A stretch of DNA of 64,000 nucleotides, taken from NCBI RefSeq assembly GCF_034421375.1, contig NZ_CP139779.1, forward strand, positions 248,001 through 312,000, read 5' to 3'. The translations under genes and the position numbers were made by a program. Of the stretch, positions 52,453 to 61,840 are shown in pieces. Position 1 is the first letter of the stretch; each line of letters starts with the position of its first letter. This DNA comes from Microbacterium invictum. Lineage in GTDB: Bacteria > Actinomycetota > Actinomycetes > Actinomycetales > Microbacteriaceae. The notes beneath the pieces are model-generated. The model ran no database searches. It was not told where the DNA came from and worked only from the letters and a program-made list of their open reading frames with translations.

Positions 52453-53814
52453 TCAGAATTCGGGAACGTCGTGCAGCCGCCCCGACGCATGCGGCACGAG
52501 GTCGCGGAGCGCCGCGGCGAGATGACCGGATGACGCGTCGACGACCGTCGCGTACCCGAGTCGTCCGGCCTCGGTGCGCCGCTGTGCGGCCTGTGTGACA
52601 GGGCGCACTTCGCCGGCGAGGGTGAGCTCGCCGATCGCCGCGACCCCGCGCGCGAGCGCGCGGTCGCGCATCGAGTTCACCACCGCCACGGCGATCGCGA
52701 GGTCGGCGGCCGGTTCGAGCAGGCGCACTCCGCCGACGGTCGACACGTAGACGTCGCAGGCCGAGACCTTCAGGTTCAGGCGCTTCTCGATGACGGCGAG
52801 GATCATCGCCACGCGAGCGCCGTCCACCCCGCTGACGATCCGGCGGGCGTTCGGCGAGGCGGTGGGGATCGTCAGAGCCTGGATCTCCACCGGCATCGCG
52901 CGCCGGCCCTCGAGCGCGATGGTGACGCACGTGCCGGGGACCGGTTCGCCGTGACCGAGGAACAGGGCACTGGGGTCGGGCACCTCGGCGATGCCCTCCC
53001 CGGTCATGTCGAAGCATCCGACCTCGTCGGTCGGGCCGAATCGGTTCTTCAGTGCCCGCACGAAGCGGAGCGAGGTCTGTCGATCGCCCTCGAACTGGCA
53101 GACGACGTCGACGAGATGCTCGAGGATGCGTGGGCCCGCGATGGTGCCGTCCTTCGTGACGTGTCCGACGAGGATCGTCGGCAGCGCGCGCTCCTTCGCG
53201 ACACGGATGAGGGTCGAGGCGACCTCTCGCACCTGGCTGGGGTGCCCGGCCGCACCGTCGGACATCGCCGACGACACCGTCTGCACGGAATCGACGATCA
53301 GCAGGTCGGGTGCGACGTCATCGATGTGGCCAAGGATGGTGGCGAGGTCGGTCTCGCTCGCGAGGTACAGCTCGTCGTGGAGGGCGCCGGTCCGCTCGGC
53401 GCGCAGCCGCACCTGGGCGAGCGACTCCTCGGCGCTGGCGTACAGCACTCGCTGGCCGCTGCGCGCCGTGTGCACGGCGACCTCGAGCAGCAGCGTCGAT
53501 TTGCCGACCCCCGGCTCGCCGGACAGCAGAATGGCGGCACCCGGGACGAGACCTCCGCCGAGGACCCGGTCGAACTCTCCGACTCCGGTCGTCCGTCGCG
53601 GGGTGTCGCGGGTGTCGACGGCGGTGATCGGTCGAGCCGCGCGATGGGTGGCCGGTGCCACCGGTGCGATCTGCGTGCCGATGCCGGTCTTGTCGGCCGC
53701 TTCGACGACCGTTCCCCACTGCTGACACTCGCCGCATCGGCCGACCCAGCGCAGCGTCGTCCAGCCGCACTCCGTGCACCGGTACGGAGCGGAGGTGGCG
53801 GTGTTACGGGGCAT
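52453..53814 (-). CDS. radA: DNA repair protein RadA
   Basis: 453 residues. N-terminal C4 zinc finger (CTECGWTTLRWVGRCGEC), RecA-like ATPase with Walker A GEPGVGKST (about 98-106), the RadA KNRFG motif (LKNRFGPTDEVG), and a C-terminal Lon-protease-like domain. Helicase for branch migration in recombination. TAGTGT-N6-ATG (53821-53826) is a leaderless-type start. Confidence 0.96.
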   Translation of the reverse strand: MPRNTATSAPYRCTECGWTTLRWVGRCGECQQWGTVVEAADKTGIGTQIAPVAPATHRAARPITAVDTRDTPRRTTGVGEFDRVLGGGLVPGAAILLSGEPGVGKSTLLLEVAVHTARSGQRVLYASAEESLAQVRLRAERTGALHDELYLASETDLATILGHIDDVAPDLLIVDSVQTVSSAMSDGAAGHPSQVREVASTLIRVAKERALPTILVGHVTKDGTIAGPRILEHLVDVVCQFEGDRQTSLRFVRALKNRFGPTDEVGCFDMTGEGIAEVPDPSALFLGHGEPVPGTCVTIALEGRRAMPVEIQALTIPTASPNARRIVSGVDGARVAMILAVIEKRLNLKVSACDVYVSTVGGVRLLEPAADLAIAVAVVNSMRDRALARGVAAIGELTLAGEVRPVTQAAQRRTEAGRLGYATVVDASSGHLAAALRDLVPHASGRLHDVPEF

Positions 53815-53910
53815 GCTGCGACACTAGCCGCGACCCCCGACATCCGATTCCTCTCCGTCGGCGAGGCGCTGCAACCCCCCAGTCGCAGCACCTCGCCCCG
53901 GTGAGAATGG

Positions 53911-55455
53911 TCAGGCGTCCTTGCCGAAGACCTGAGACTCCATGGCGTCGTATCCCTCTGCCTGAGGGTCGCCGTGGCGGCCCCCGGACAAAGCGTATTC
54001 CTCCTCGGGCGAAAGCACGAGACGGTGACGGAAGAACAGTCCGAATCCGAGCAGGATGACGACGTAGACGATGACGATCGCGATGATCGCGGGGAGGAAC
54101 GTCGGGTTCAGCAGGAACCCGACGAACACGATCGCGGCGATCACGGCGGCCATCACCGCACCGGGCACGCCCCACGGGCTCTTGTAGGGACGGGCGACGT
54201 TCGGGAACTTCCGACGCAGCAGCACGAACGACACCATCTGCAGGAAGTAGGCGAGCACCGCTCCCCACACCGCGATGTTCAGCACGATGGCTCCGGCGAC
54301 CGCGCCGGCTCCCTCGTTCACGGCGGCGAGGGTGTCGAGGATCGCCAGCGCCACGAAGCCGATCGCCGCGCCGACGGTCAGGGCCACCCACGGGGTCTTG
54401 CGCGAGCCGGTGAGGGAGAGGAAGCGCGGGTAGTAGCCCGCGCGCGAGAGGGAGTACATGTTGCGGCCGTAGGCGAACATGATCCCCTGGAGGGATGCGA
54501 GCAGCCCGACGAGCGCGAGGAGGGCGAGAACCGCGGCCGCCTGGTCTCCGACGATCGCCCGGAATCCGTCGAGCAGCGGCTCGGCGGCGACCCCGGTCGC
54601 CTCGGCCCCGATGACGCCGGTGTTCAGGAAGAGCACGAGGAGGCCCGTCACGATGAGGGTGCCGCGGGCCCAGAACCCGGCCTTGGGGATGTCGCGCACG
54701 GGGTTGTGGGATTCCTCCGCCGCCAGCGGCAGCTCCTCGATGCCGAGGAAGAACCACATCGCGAAGGGAAGGGCGAACAGGATCGGCAGCACGCCGTGGG
54801 GGAGGAACTCGGTCTGCCCGGGGTCAGGGGCGATGTCCCAGAGGTTCGCCCACTGGAACGCGCCTGAGAAGACCGCCATGAGGGAGAAGACCAGGATGAT
54901 GCCGATCGAGATGATCGACACCACGATCGCGAAGCGGAACGAGATCGCCGCGCCCGCCGAGTTCAGCGCGATGAACAGTACGTAGAGCACCAGCCACCAC
55001 ACCCACGGCGGGAGCGAGAGGTTCAGCAGCTCGCTCGTGATCGCATCGGCGTAGGACGCCGAGAAGTAGACGATCACCGCGGTGGTGGCCACGTACTCGA
55101 TCGTCTCCGCCAAGCCGGTGACGAGCCCTCCCCAGGGACCCATCGCCGAGCGCGCGAACGAGTACGCGCCACCGGTATGCGGCATCGCCGCCGCCATCTC
55201 GCCGATCGAGAAGATCAGGCCGTAGTACATCAGCACCAGGACGGCGAAGGCGATCAGCATTCCGCCGAAGCCCGCGAAGTCGATGCCGAAGTTCCAGCCC
55301 GAGAAGTCTCCCGAGATCACCGCGGCGACGGCGAGGCCCCAAAGGCCCCAGATCCCCGCGGCGCGCTTGAGCCCGCGCTTCTCGAAGTACTCCTGGCCGG
55401 CTCGCGTATAGGTCGCTCCCGCGACCTTCTGCGGCTCGCTACTCGACTGTGACAT
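53911..55455 (-). CDS. Ethanolamine-type amino acid permease (APC superfamily)
   Basis: 514 residues from the ATG at 55455 (GGAGGACGG just upstream). About 12 helices. The segment AAVISGDFSGWNFGIDFAGFGG in helix 1 is characteristic of ethanolamine (EAT-family) permeases; GAYSFARSAMGPWGGLVTGL and LGIEELPLAAEE match APC carriers. Divergent from the glutamine-synthetase-like gene 244 bp away, pointing to joint control and to ethanolamine as the substrate of the cluster. A polyamine or other amine remains possible. Confidence 0.87.
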   Translation of the reverse strand: MSQSSSEPQKVAGATYTRAGQEYFEKRGLKRAAGIWGLWGLAVAAVISGDFSGWNFGIDFAGFGGMLIAFAVLVLMYYGLIFSIGEMAAAMPHTGGAYSFARSAMGPWGGLVTGLAETIEYVATTAVIVYFSASYADAITSELLNLSLPPWVWWLVLYVLFIALNSAGAAISFRFAIVVSIISIGIILVFSLMAVFSGAFQWANLWDIAPDPGQTEFLPHGVLPILFALPFAMWFFLGIEELPLAAEESHNPVRDIPKAGFWARGTLIVTGLLVLFLNTGVIGAEATGVAAEPLLDGFRAIVGDQAAAVLALLALVGLLASLQGIMFAYGRNMYSLSRAGYYPRFLSLTGSRKTPWVALTVGAAIGFVALAILDTLAAVNEGAGAVAGAIVLNIAVWGAVLAYFLQMVSFVLLRRKFPNVARPYKSPWGVPGAVMAAVIAAIVFVGFLLNPTFLPAIIAIVIVYVVILLGFGLFFRHRLVLSPEEEYALSGGRHGDPQAEGYDAMESQVFGKDA

Positions 55456-55593
55456 CCGTCCTCCGTGCGCTCGGGTGCGGCGAGGGTGTGCGCCTTGCGG
55501 ATGATTGTGGACCCATTGGTGGGCTGTGTCTACCTTTATCTCGACCCGCCCGGTTACAGTGGTCGCGACCGGACCCCACCGATCGGGCGGTTC

Positions 55594-55652
55594 ATCGTCG
55601 AAAGGCCATCGGTCGAAAGGCCATCGGTCGAAAGGCCATCGGTCGAAAGGCA
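55594..55652. repeat. 15-bp tandem repeat in the divergent control region
   Basis: Three copies of ATCGGTCGAAAGGCC (55608, 55623, 55638; the last ends in GGCAC) preceded by a one-base-shorter copy at 55594. It lies 48 bp before the ligase start codon, between divergent permease and ligase genes. It may be a regulator-binding iteron set or affect the leader RNA. Confidence 0.85.
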
Positions 55653-55699
55653 CCGCCGCCTGACAGTGCGGGAGCGCTGCACCACAGTGAGGAGCAAGG

Positions 55700-57055
55700 A
55701 TGCCGGGAAACATGACCCCGCCCGAGCTGGCGGCCGCCATCGCGGCCGGCGAGATCGACACCGTCATCGTCGGTTTCGCCGACGCCCAGGGTCGCCTCGT
55801 CGGCAAGCGCGTGTCGGCGAGACTGTTCCAGGAGGAGGTGCTGCACCACGGCGCGGAAGCCTGCAACTACCTCCTCTCGGTCGATGTCGACATGAACACC
55901 GTCGACGGCTACAGCATGGCCAGCTGGGAGACCGGGTACGGCGACATGATGCTGCTCCCCGACGTCGAGACCCTCCGTCGCATCCCCTGGCAGCCGGGCA
56001 CCGCGCTGGTCATGGCCGACCTCGGCTGGGAGGGCGGTGACCCCGTCGCGCAGTCGCCTCGCGCGATCCTGCAGGCGCAGCGCGCCCGCCTCGCCGAGCG
56101 CGGACTCGTCGGCTACAGCGGCACGGAGCTCGAATTCATGGTCTTCGACGAGAGTTACCGCTCCGCGTGGGCCAAGGGGTATCGCGACCTGAAGCCCTCG
56201 ACCGACTACAACGTCGACTACGACATCCTCGCCTCGACCCGACTGGAGCCGCTACTGCGCGATATCCGGCTCGGAATGGACGGTGCGGGCATGTACTGCG
56301 AGGGCGTGAAGGGCGAGTGCAACCTCGGGCAGCAGGAGATCGCGTTCCGCTTCGCCGAGGTGCTCGAGACCGCCGACCAGCACACCATCTACAAGACCGG
56401 GGCCAAGCAGATCGCCGACCAGCACGGCAAGGCGATCACGTTCATGGCGAAGTTCAATGAGCGCGAGGGCAACAGCTGCCACATCCACCTCTCGGTGCGC
56501 TCGGAGTCGGGCGAGCCCGTGATGGCCGGCGACGGTCCCCACGGGTTCAGCCCGCTGATGCAGTCGTGGATCGCCGGAATCCTCGCGACGCTCCGCGAGT
56601 TCACCCTGCTCTACGCCCCGACCATCAACTCCTACAAGCGCTTCGCGTTGGGGAGCTTCGCCCCCACGGGCATCGCGTGGGGCGTCGACAACCGCACCTG
56701 CGCGCTGCGGGTCATCGGGCACGGCTCGTCGCTTCGGGTCGAGAACCGGGTGCCGGGCGGCGACGTCAACCCGTACCTGGCGATCTCGGCGATCATCGCC
56801 GGAGGTCTCCACGGCCTCGAGCACGAGCTGCCGCTTCCCGACCCGCTCCGCGGGAACGCGTACGCGGCCGGAGTCGACCACCTGCCCACGACCCTCCGCG
56901 AGGCGGCGCGGCTCTTCGACGAGTCGGCGATCGCCCGGGCCGCCTTCGGCGACGAGGTCGTCGAGCACTACCTCAATCAGGCGCGCATCGAGGTCGAGGC
57001 CTACGATGCCGCCGTGACCGACTGGGAGCGGGTGCGTGGTTTCGAGCGGCTCTGA
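55700..57055 (+). CDS. Glutamine-synthetase-like gamma-glutamyl-amine ligase
   Basis: 451 residues. GS beta-grasp N-domain and catalytic domain are recognisable: EFMVFDESYRSAW (metal Glu region), EGVKGECNLGQQEIAFR, GNSCHIHLSVRS, NNRTCALR-type VDNRTCALRVIGHGSSLRVENRVPGGDVNPYLA. It belongs to the GlnA3/GlnA4/PuuA group that ligates glutamate to amines rather than ammonia. Next to an ethanolamine-type permease it most likely makes gamma-glutamylethanolamide. First gene of a five-gene plus-strand operon. AGGAGC-like site (GTGAGGAGCAAGG) upstream of the ATG. Confidence 0.9.
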   Translation: MPGNMTPPELAAAIAAGEIDTVIVGFADAQGRLVGKRVSARLFQEEVLHHGAEACNYLLSVDVDMNTVDGYSMASWETGYGDMMLLPDVETLRRIPWQPGTALVMADLGWEGGDPVAQSPRAILQAQRARLAERGLVGYSGTELEFMVFDESYRSAWAKGYRDLKPSTDYNVDYDILASTRLEPLLRDIRLGMDGAGMYCEGVKGECNLGQQEIAFRFAEVLETADQHTIYKTGAKQIADQHGKAITFMAKFNEREGNSCHIHLSVRSESGEPVMAGDGPHGFSPLMQSWIAGILATLREFTLLYAPTINSYKRFALGSFAPTGIAWGVDNRTCALRVIGHGSSLRVENRVPGGDVNPYLAISAIIAGGLHGLEHELPLPDPLRGNAYAAGVDHLPTTLREAARLFDESAIARAAFGDEVVEHYLNQARIEVEAYDAAVTDWERVRGFERL

Positions 57056-57839
57056 TCAGCGCGGCGGTGCCGTCGCGCAGACGAGGCGGCCCGTCATCGG
57101 CCTCACCACCTACCTCGAGCAGGCTGCCCAGGGCGTATGGAACGTCCGGGCCGCCTTCCTCCCGGAGGTGTACTTCGACGCCGTGACCGCCTCGGGCGGG
57201 ATCGCGGTGCTCCTTCCCCCGCAGCCCGCGCCGGAGGACGCCGCGCCCGCCGTCCTCGACGGGCTCGACGGACTGATCCTCACCGGCGGGGTCGACGTGC
57301 AGCCCGAGCTCTACGGCGCGCCGCGGCATCCGCTCACCGACCCCGCCCGCGCCGATCGTGACGCGTGGGAGATGGCGCTGTTCGCGGGGGCGGAAGAGAG
57401 ACGGATGCCGGTGCTGGCGATCTGCCGCGGGATGCAGGTCGTCAACGTCGCCCGTGGCGGCACCCTGCACCAGCACCTCCCCGACGTGCTCGGCACCGAG
57501 AAGTATCGCCTCGGCGGCGGGCTCTTCGCGACCAACTCGACCGAAGTCGAGGCGGGCTCGCGCCTGGCCGACCTCGTCGGAGCGGGCAGGCAGGAGGTGC
57601 ACAGCTACCATCACCAGGGCGTCGACCGCCTCGGGGACGGGCTCGCCGTCACCGCGCGCACTGACGATGGGCTCGTCTATGCCGTGGAGGGCATGGGTGA
57701 CGGGTACCTCCTCGGCGTGCAGTGGCATCCTGAACAGAACCTCGATGACCGCCGGCTCTTCGCCGGACTCGTGCGCGAGGCCGCCGACTATCGCGCGCGC
57801 TCGCGAACCGCACCGTCGAATCAGGAGGTGTCCGCGTGA
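57036..57839 (+). CDS. Gamma-glutamyl hydrolase, peptidase C26 (PuuD-like)
   Basis: 267 residues from the GTG at 57036, overlapping the ligase by 20 nt. Class-I-amidotransferase fold with nucleophile Cys in LAICRGMQVVNV, oxyanion-side motif LILTGGVDVQPELYG, and catalytic His/Glu in GVQWHPEQ. It should release glutamate from the oxidised gamma-glutamyl intermediate at the end of the pathway. Confidence 0.92.
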   Translation: MVSSGSDQRGGAVAQTRRPVIGLTTYLEQAAQGVWNVRAAFLPEVYFDAVTASGGIAVLLPPQPAPEDAAPAVLDGLDGLILTGGVDVQPELYGAPRHPLTDPARADRDAWEMALFAGAEERRMPVLAICRGMQVVNVARGGTLHQHLPDVLGTEKYRLGGGLFATNSTEVEAGSRLADLVGAGRQEVHSYHHQGVDRLGDGLAVTARTDDGLVYAVEGMGDGYLLGVQWHPEQNLDDRRLFAGLVREAADYRARSRTAPSNQEVSA

Positions 57840-59194
57840 GCGGCACGATCACCCTCGTCAACCCCGCGACCGGGCGCGCGTTCCGCGAGATTGCGCGGGC
57901 AGGCCTCGCGGAGGTCGACGACGCCATCGCGGCCGCCGTCACCGCGCAGCGGGCCTGGGCGGCGCTCGCCCCCGCCGCCCGCGCCGACGCCCTCCGCGCC
58001 TTCGCGCGCGTGGTCGAGGCCCACGTCGACGAGCTCGCCGCCCTCGAGGTGGAGAACTCCGGCCACCCGATCGGATCGGCCAGGTGGGAGGCCTCGCACG
58101 TCGCGCAGGTGCTGAACTACTACGCCGGAGCGCCCGAACGCCTCATCGGCCAGCAGATCCCCGTCGCCGGGGGACTGGACGTCACCTTCCACGAGCCGTA
58201 CGGCGTGGTCGGGATCATCGTGCCGTGGAACTTCCCGATGACGATCGCGTCGTGGGGGTTCGCGCCCGCGCTCGCCGCCGGCAACGCCGTGGTGCTGAAG
58301 CCCGCCGAGCTGACGCCGCTCACCGCCATCCGCCTCGGTGAGCTCGCCCTCGATGCCGGCCTTCCCGAGGGGCTCTTCCAGGTCGTCACGGGGTCGGGCT
58401 CCGTCGTCGGGCAGCGCTTCGTCAGCCACCCCGACGTCCGCAAGGTCGTCTTCACGGGGTCAACCGAGGTGGGGACGGATGTCGCGGCGGGCTGTGCCCG
58501 CATGCTGAAACCGGTGACGCTGGAGCTCGGCGGAAAGTCGGCGAACATCGTCTTCGCCGACGCCGACCTCGAGCGCGCCGCCGCGAGCGCCCCGGGCTCG
58601 GTGTTCGACAACGCCGGGCAGGACTGCTGCGCCCGCAGCCGCATCCTCGTCGAGCGCTCGGTCTACGACCGGTTCCTCGCGCTGCTCGAACCGGCCGTGC
58701 GTGCGTGGCGGGTCGGCGACCCCGCATCGCCGGACACCGACATGGGGCCGCTCATCTCGGCCGCCCACCGCGACACGGTCGCCGGGTTCCTCGACGGCGC
58801 CGATGTCGCCTTCCGCGGAGCGGCTCCAGACGGCGAGGGGTTCTGGTTCGCGCCCACGGTGGTGCTCGCATCCCCCGATGACCGGATCGCGCGAGAGGAG
58901 GTCTTCGGACCCGTCGTCGCGGTGCTGCCGTTCGACGACGAGGCCGATGCGATCCGCCTCGCCAACGACACCATCTACGGGCTCGCCGGGTCGCTGTGGA
59001 CCGAGAACCTCGGCCGCGCAGTGCGGGTCGCGCGCGGCGTGAAGAGCGGGGTGCTGTCGATCAACTCGCACTCCTCGGTGCGGTACGCCACCCCGTTCGG
59101 CGGGATGAAGGCCTCCGGCCTCGGGCGTGAGCTCGGGCCCGACGCCGCCGAGCACTTCACCGAGACCAAGAACGTCTTCTTCGCCACCGACTGA
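57836..59194 (+). CDS. Aldehyde dehydrogenase of the gamma-glutamylation cluster
   Basis: 452 residues, GTG start overlapping the previous stop (GTGA). Motifs: VGIIVPWNFPMTIASWGFAPAL, general-base LELGGKSANIVFADADLE, nucleophile Cys in NAGQDCCARSRILV (two adjacent Cys), EEVFGPVVAVLPF. Probably oxidises the gamma-glutamyl aldehyde to the acid, as PuuC does in the putrescine route. Confidence 0.93.
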   Translation: MSGTITLVNPATGRAFREIARAGLAEVDDAIAAAVTAQRAWAALAPAARADALRAFARVVEAHVDELAALEVENSGHPIGSARWEASHVAQVLNYYAGAPERLIGQQIPVAGGLDVTFHEPYGVVGIIVPWNFPMTIASWGFAPALAAGNAVVLKPAELTPLTAIRLGELALDAGLPEGLFQVVTGSGSVVGQRFVSHPDVRKVVFTGSTEVGTDVAAGCARMLKPVTLELGGKSANIVFADADLERAAASAPGSVFDNAGQDCCARSRILVERSVYDRFLALLEPAVRAWRVGDPASPDTDMGPLISAAHRDTVAGFLDGADVAFRGAAPDGEGFWFAPTVVLASPDDRIAREEVFGPVVAVLPFDDEADAIRLANDTIYGLAGSLWTENLGRAVRVARGVKSGVLSINSHSSVRYATPFGGMKASGLGRELGPDAAEHFTETKNVFFATD

Positions 59195-59221
59195 CCCGCA
59201 CGACCCGAACAGGAAACACCC

Positions 59222-59995
59222 ATGGACCTCACCAAACGCCTCGCCGACCGGGTCGCCATCGTCACCGGTGGCGCGAGCGGCATCGGCCTCGCCACCGCTC
59301 GCCGCTTCGCCGCCGAGGGCGCCCGCGTCGTGATCGCCGACGTCGACCCCGCGTCGGGCGAGCGGGCGGCTGCCGAGGTGGACGGGCTCTTCCGTCCGGT
59401 CGACGTCGCCGACGAGGCATCCGTCAATCAGCTCTTCGACTCGGTCGCGGGCGATCTCGGGCGCCTCGACATCGCCTTCAACAACGCCGGCATCTCGCCC
59501 GCTGACGACGATTCGATCGAGACGACGGAGCTCCCCGCGTGGGATCGGGTGCAGGACGTCAACCTCAAGAGCGTGTACCTCTGCTCGCGCGCGGCTCTCC
59601 GCCACATGGTGCCCGCCGGGCACGGGTCGATCATCAACACCGCCTCGTTCGTGGCGCTGCTCGGGTCGGCGACCTCGCAGATCTCGTACACGGCGTCGAA
59701 GGGCGGGGTGCTTGCTCTCACCCGTGAGTTGGGGGTGCAGTTCGCCCGGCAGGGGATCCGGGTGAACGCGCTGTGCCCTGGGCCGGTGAACACACCGCTC
59801 CTGCGCGAGCTCTTCGCCAAAGACCCCGAGCGCGCCCAGCGTCGTCTCATCCACGTGCCGATGGGCCGGTTCGCCGAGCCCGAGGAGATGGCCGCGGCTG
59901 TGGCCTTCCTCGCCTCGGACGACGCCTCCTTCATCACCGCCACCGCGTTCGTCGTCGACGGCGGCATCACCAACGCGTACGTCACGCCCCTGTGA
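59222..59995 (+). CDS. Short-chain dehydrogenase/reductase
   Basis: 257 residues. Classical SDR: cofactor motif TGGASGIGLA (about 15-24), Asp at the end of beta-2 (VVIADVDP) suggesting NAD preference, NNAG, catalytic Ser-Tyr-Lys in the INTASF / SYTASKGG region, and PGPVNTPLL. Ribosome site AGGAAAC is weak. In this cluster it is the candidate for oxidising the hydroxyl of gamma-glutamylethanolamide; the putrescine pathway uses a flavin oxidase (PuuB) instead, which is absent. Confidence 0.92.
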   Translation: MDLTKRLADRVAIVTGGASGIGLATARRFAAEGARVVIADVDPASGERAAAEVDGLFRPVDVADEASVNQLFDSVAGDLGRLDIAFNNAGISPADDDSIETTELPAWDRVQDVNLKSVYLCSRAALRHMVPAGHGSIINTASFVALLGSATSQISYTASKGGVLALTRELGVQFARQGIRVNALCPGPVNTPLLRELFAKDPERAQRRLIHVPMGRFAEPEEMAAAVAFLASDDASFITATAFVVDGGITNAYVTPL

Positions 59996-60009
59996 GCCCC
60001 GGGCTGTAG

Positions 60010-60735
60010 GTGAGTGCCGTGTCCGTCGAGGTACCCCTCCCCGCTGTGCGGCGCGCGGTCTACCGGCCGGTGCGCGGGGGGAACGCCCTCGAAGACACGA
60101 TCGCGCGTCTCATCCAGACCGTGCGGCTCGGCGTCGTCGCGCCGGGGGAGTCGCTGCCGCCCGAGCGCGAGCTCGCCGGGCTCTACGGGGTCAGCCGCGA
60201 CACCGTGCGCGAGGCGATCCGCGAGCTCGCCGACACCGGGTACCTCGTCAGGCGGCGCGGCCGGTACGGCGGCACGTTCGTCGCCGATCCGCTGCCGCAG
60301 CCTGCGGCGGTCGGAGTGAGCGCGACCGAACTCGAGGACGTGCTGGGCCTCCGCCGGGTGCTCGAGGCGGGCGCCGCCCGCGCCGCGGCGGGGCGCACCC
60401 TCGATTCCGACGCCCGGGCGGAGCTCTGGGCGCGGCATGAAGAGGCGGCCGTCGTCGGCATCGCCGACTACCGGAGGCTCGACACCCTGCTGCACCTGAC
60501 GATCGCCGAGCTCGCCGCGGTCCCCTCGCTCGTGGCGCTCATCGCCGAGAACCGGGCGCAGGTCAACGTCTGGCTCGACGCGTTCCCGCTCCTTCCCCGC
60601 AACATCGAGCACTCCAACGCCCAGCACGAGGCGATCGTCTCCGCGATTCTGGCCGGGCGGACGGATGCCGCGGAGGCGGCGATCCTCGAACACCTCGCCG
60701 GGTCGGAGGCGCTGCTGCGCGGGTTCCTCGGCTGA
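60010..60735 (+). CDS. GntR-family regulator, FadR subfamily
   Basis: 241 residues (GTG 60010; GTG 60019 is an alternative with AGGTGAG upstream). Winged HTH at about 25-95 (PPERELAGLYGVSRDTVREAIRELADTGYLVRRRG) and an all-helical FCD effector domain (LRRVLEAGAARAAAG; HLTIAELA; NAQHEAIVSAILAG). Last gene of the cluster, likely its local regulator, binding in the divergent permease/ligase region. Confidence 0.92.
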   Translation: MSAVSVEVPLPAVRRAVYRPVRGGNALEDTIARLIQTVRLGVVAPGESLPPERELAGLYGVSRDTVREAIRELADTGYLVRRRGRYGGTFVADPLPQPAAVGVSATELEDVLGLRRVLEAGAARAAAGRTLDSDARAELWARHEEAAVVGIADYRRLDTLLHLTIAELAAVPSLVALIAENRAQVNVWLDAFPLLPRNIEHSNAQHEAIVSAILAGRTDAAEAAILEHLAGSEALLRGFLG

Positions 60736-60747
60736 GCGGTCGGCGTT

Positions 60748-61698
60748 CTACGGGAGCGTGCGTGCGACGTCGTGGATCGCGGCCGCCGAGCGCTGGAACA
60801 GCGCGAGCTCGTCGTCGGAGAAGGTCGTCTCGCGCACCGGGGTCGCCCCTGACGCGCTGACGATCGAGGGGACGGAGAGGGCGACCCCGTCGACCCCGTG
60901 GAAGTCGCGGAGAACCGTCGAGACCGGCATCACCGCGTGCTCGTCCCCGAGGATCGCCTCGATGATGCGGGCGCTCGAGAGGCCGATGGCGTAGTTCGTC
61001 GCCCCCTTCCCCTGAATGACCTTGTACGCGGCATCCCGCACATCGACCGCGATCTCGTCGAGCTCGGTCTGCGTCATCGGCGGATGACCCGCGGCCTGCC
61101 ATTCCCGGATCGGCACGGTGCCGATCGTCGCGCGCGACCACAGCGGGAATTCGGTGTCGCCGTGCTCGCCGACGATGTAGGCGTGGACGCTCGAGGTCGA
61201 CACCCCCGCGCGCTGCGCGAGCTTCCATCGCAGGCGCGAGGTGTCGAGCACGGTGCCCGACGCGAAGATGCGCTCGGGCGGAAGCCCGGTCTCGTGCTGG
61301 GCGCGCACGGTCAGCACGTCGCAGGGGTTCGTGACGATGACGTAGATGGCGTTCGGGGCGACCCCGAGGAGGTCGGGGAGCATGCGGTGGAGGATGCCGG
61401 CGTTCACGGCGGCGAGGTCGATGCGCGTCTGGCCGGGGTCCTGCTTGGCGCCGGCGGTGATGACGATGACGTGCGACCCCTCGGCGACCGAGATGTCGCT
61501 GCCGCCGGTGATGTCGCTCCGGCCGGTGAACTGGGTGCCGTGGGCGAGGTCGAGCACCTCTGCGTCGACCTTCGCGGTGGCGATGTCGTAGAGGGCCACG
61601 TGGCGGGCCGACCCGCGGATCAGTGCGGCGTAGGCGGTGCTCGCCCCGACGCTTCCCGCGCCGACGATGGTGACCTTGGAGTTCTCGATGACCGCCAT
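60748..61698 (-). CDS. ldh: L-lactate dehydrogenase
   Basis: 316 residues from the ATG at 61698. NAD motif VTIVGAGSVGAST, substrate Arg in DPGQTRIDL, NPCDVLT, catalytic His in VGEHGDTEFPLWS. Reduces pyruvate to L-lactate with NADH. Convergent with the FadR-type regulator, 12 bp apart. Confidence 0.95.
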   Translation of the reverse strand: MAVIENSKVTIVGAGSVGASTAYAALIRGSARHVALYDIATAKVDAEVLDLAHGTQFTGRSDITGGSDISVAEGSHVIVITAGAKQDPGQTRIDLAAVNAGILHRMLPDLLGVAPNAIYVIVTNPCDVLTVRAQHETGLPPERIFASGTVLDTSRLRWKLAQRAGVSTSSVHAYIVGEHGDTEFPLWSRATIGTVPIREWQAAGHPPMTQTELDEIAVDVRDAAYKVIQGKGATNYAIGLSSARIIEAILGDEHAVMPVSTVLRDFHGVDGVALSVPSIVSASGATPVRETTFSDDELALFQRSAAAIHDVARTLP

Positions 61699-61840
61699 GC
61701 GCTCAGTCTCCCAGTCGCGGGTGCGCGGATGTGGGCGGATGTCTCGGCGCCGAGCGAGTGGCGCGGCCGTGGCGGGGCGCCGGCCCGCGGCATCCGCTCT
61801 TCGGTTCGCGTCTTCCGCCGGGCGACGACTCACCGGGGTG

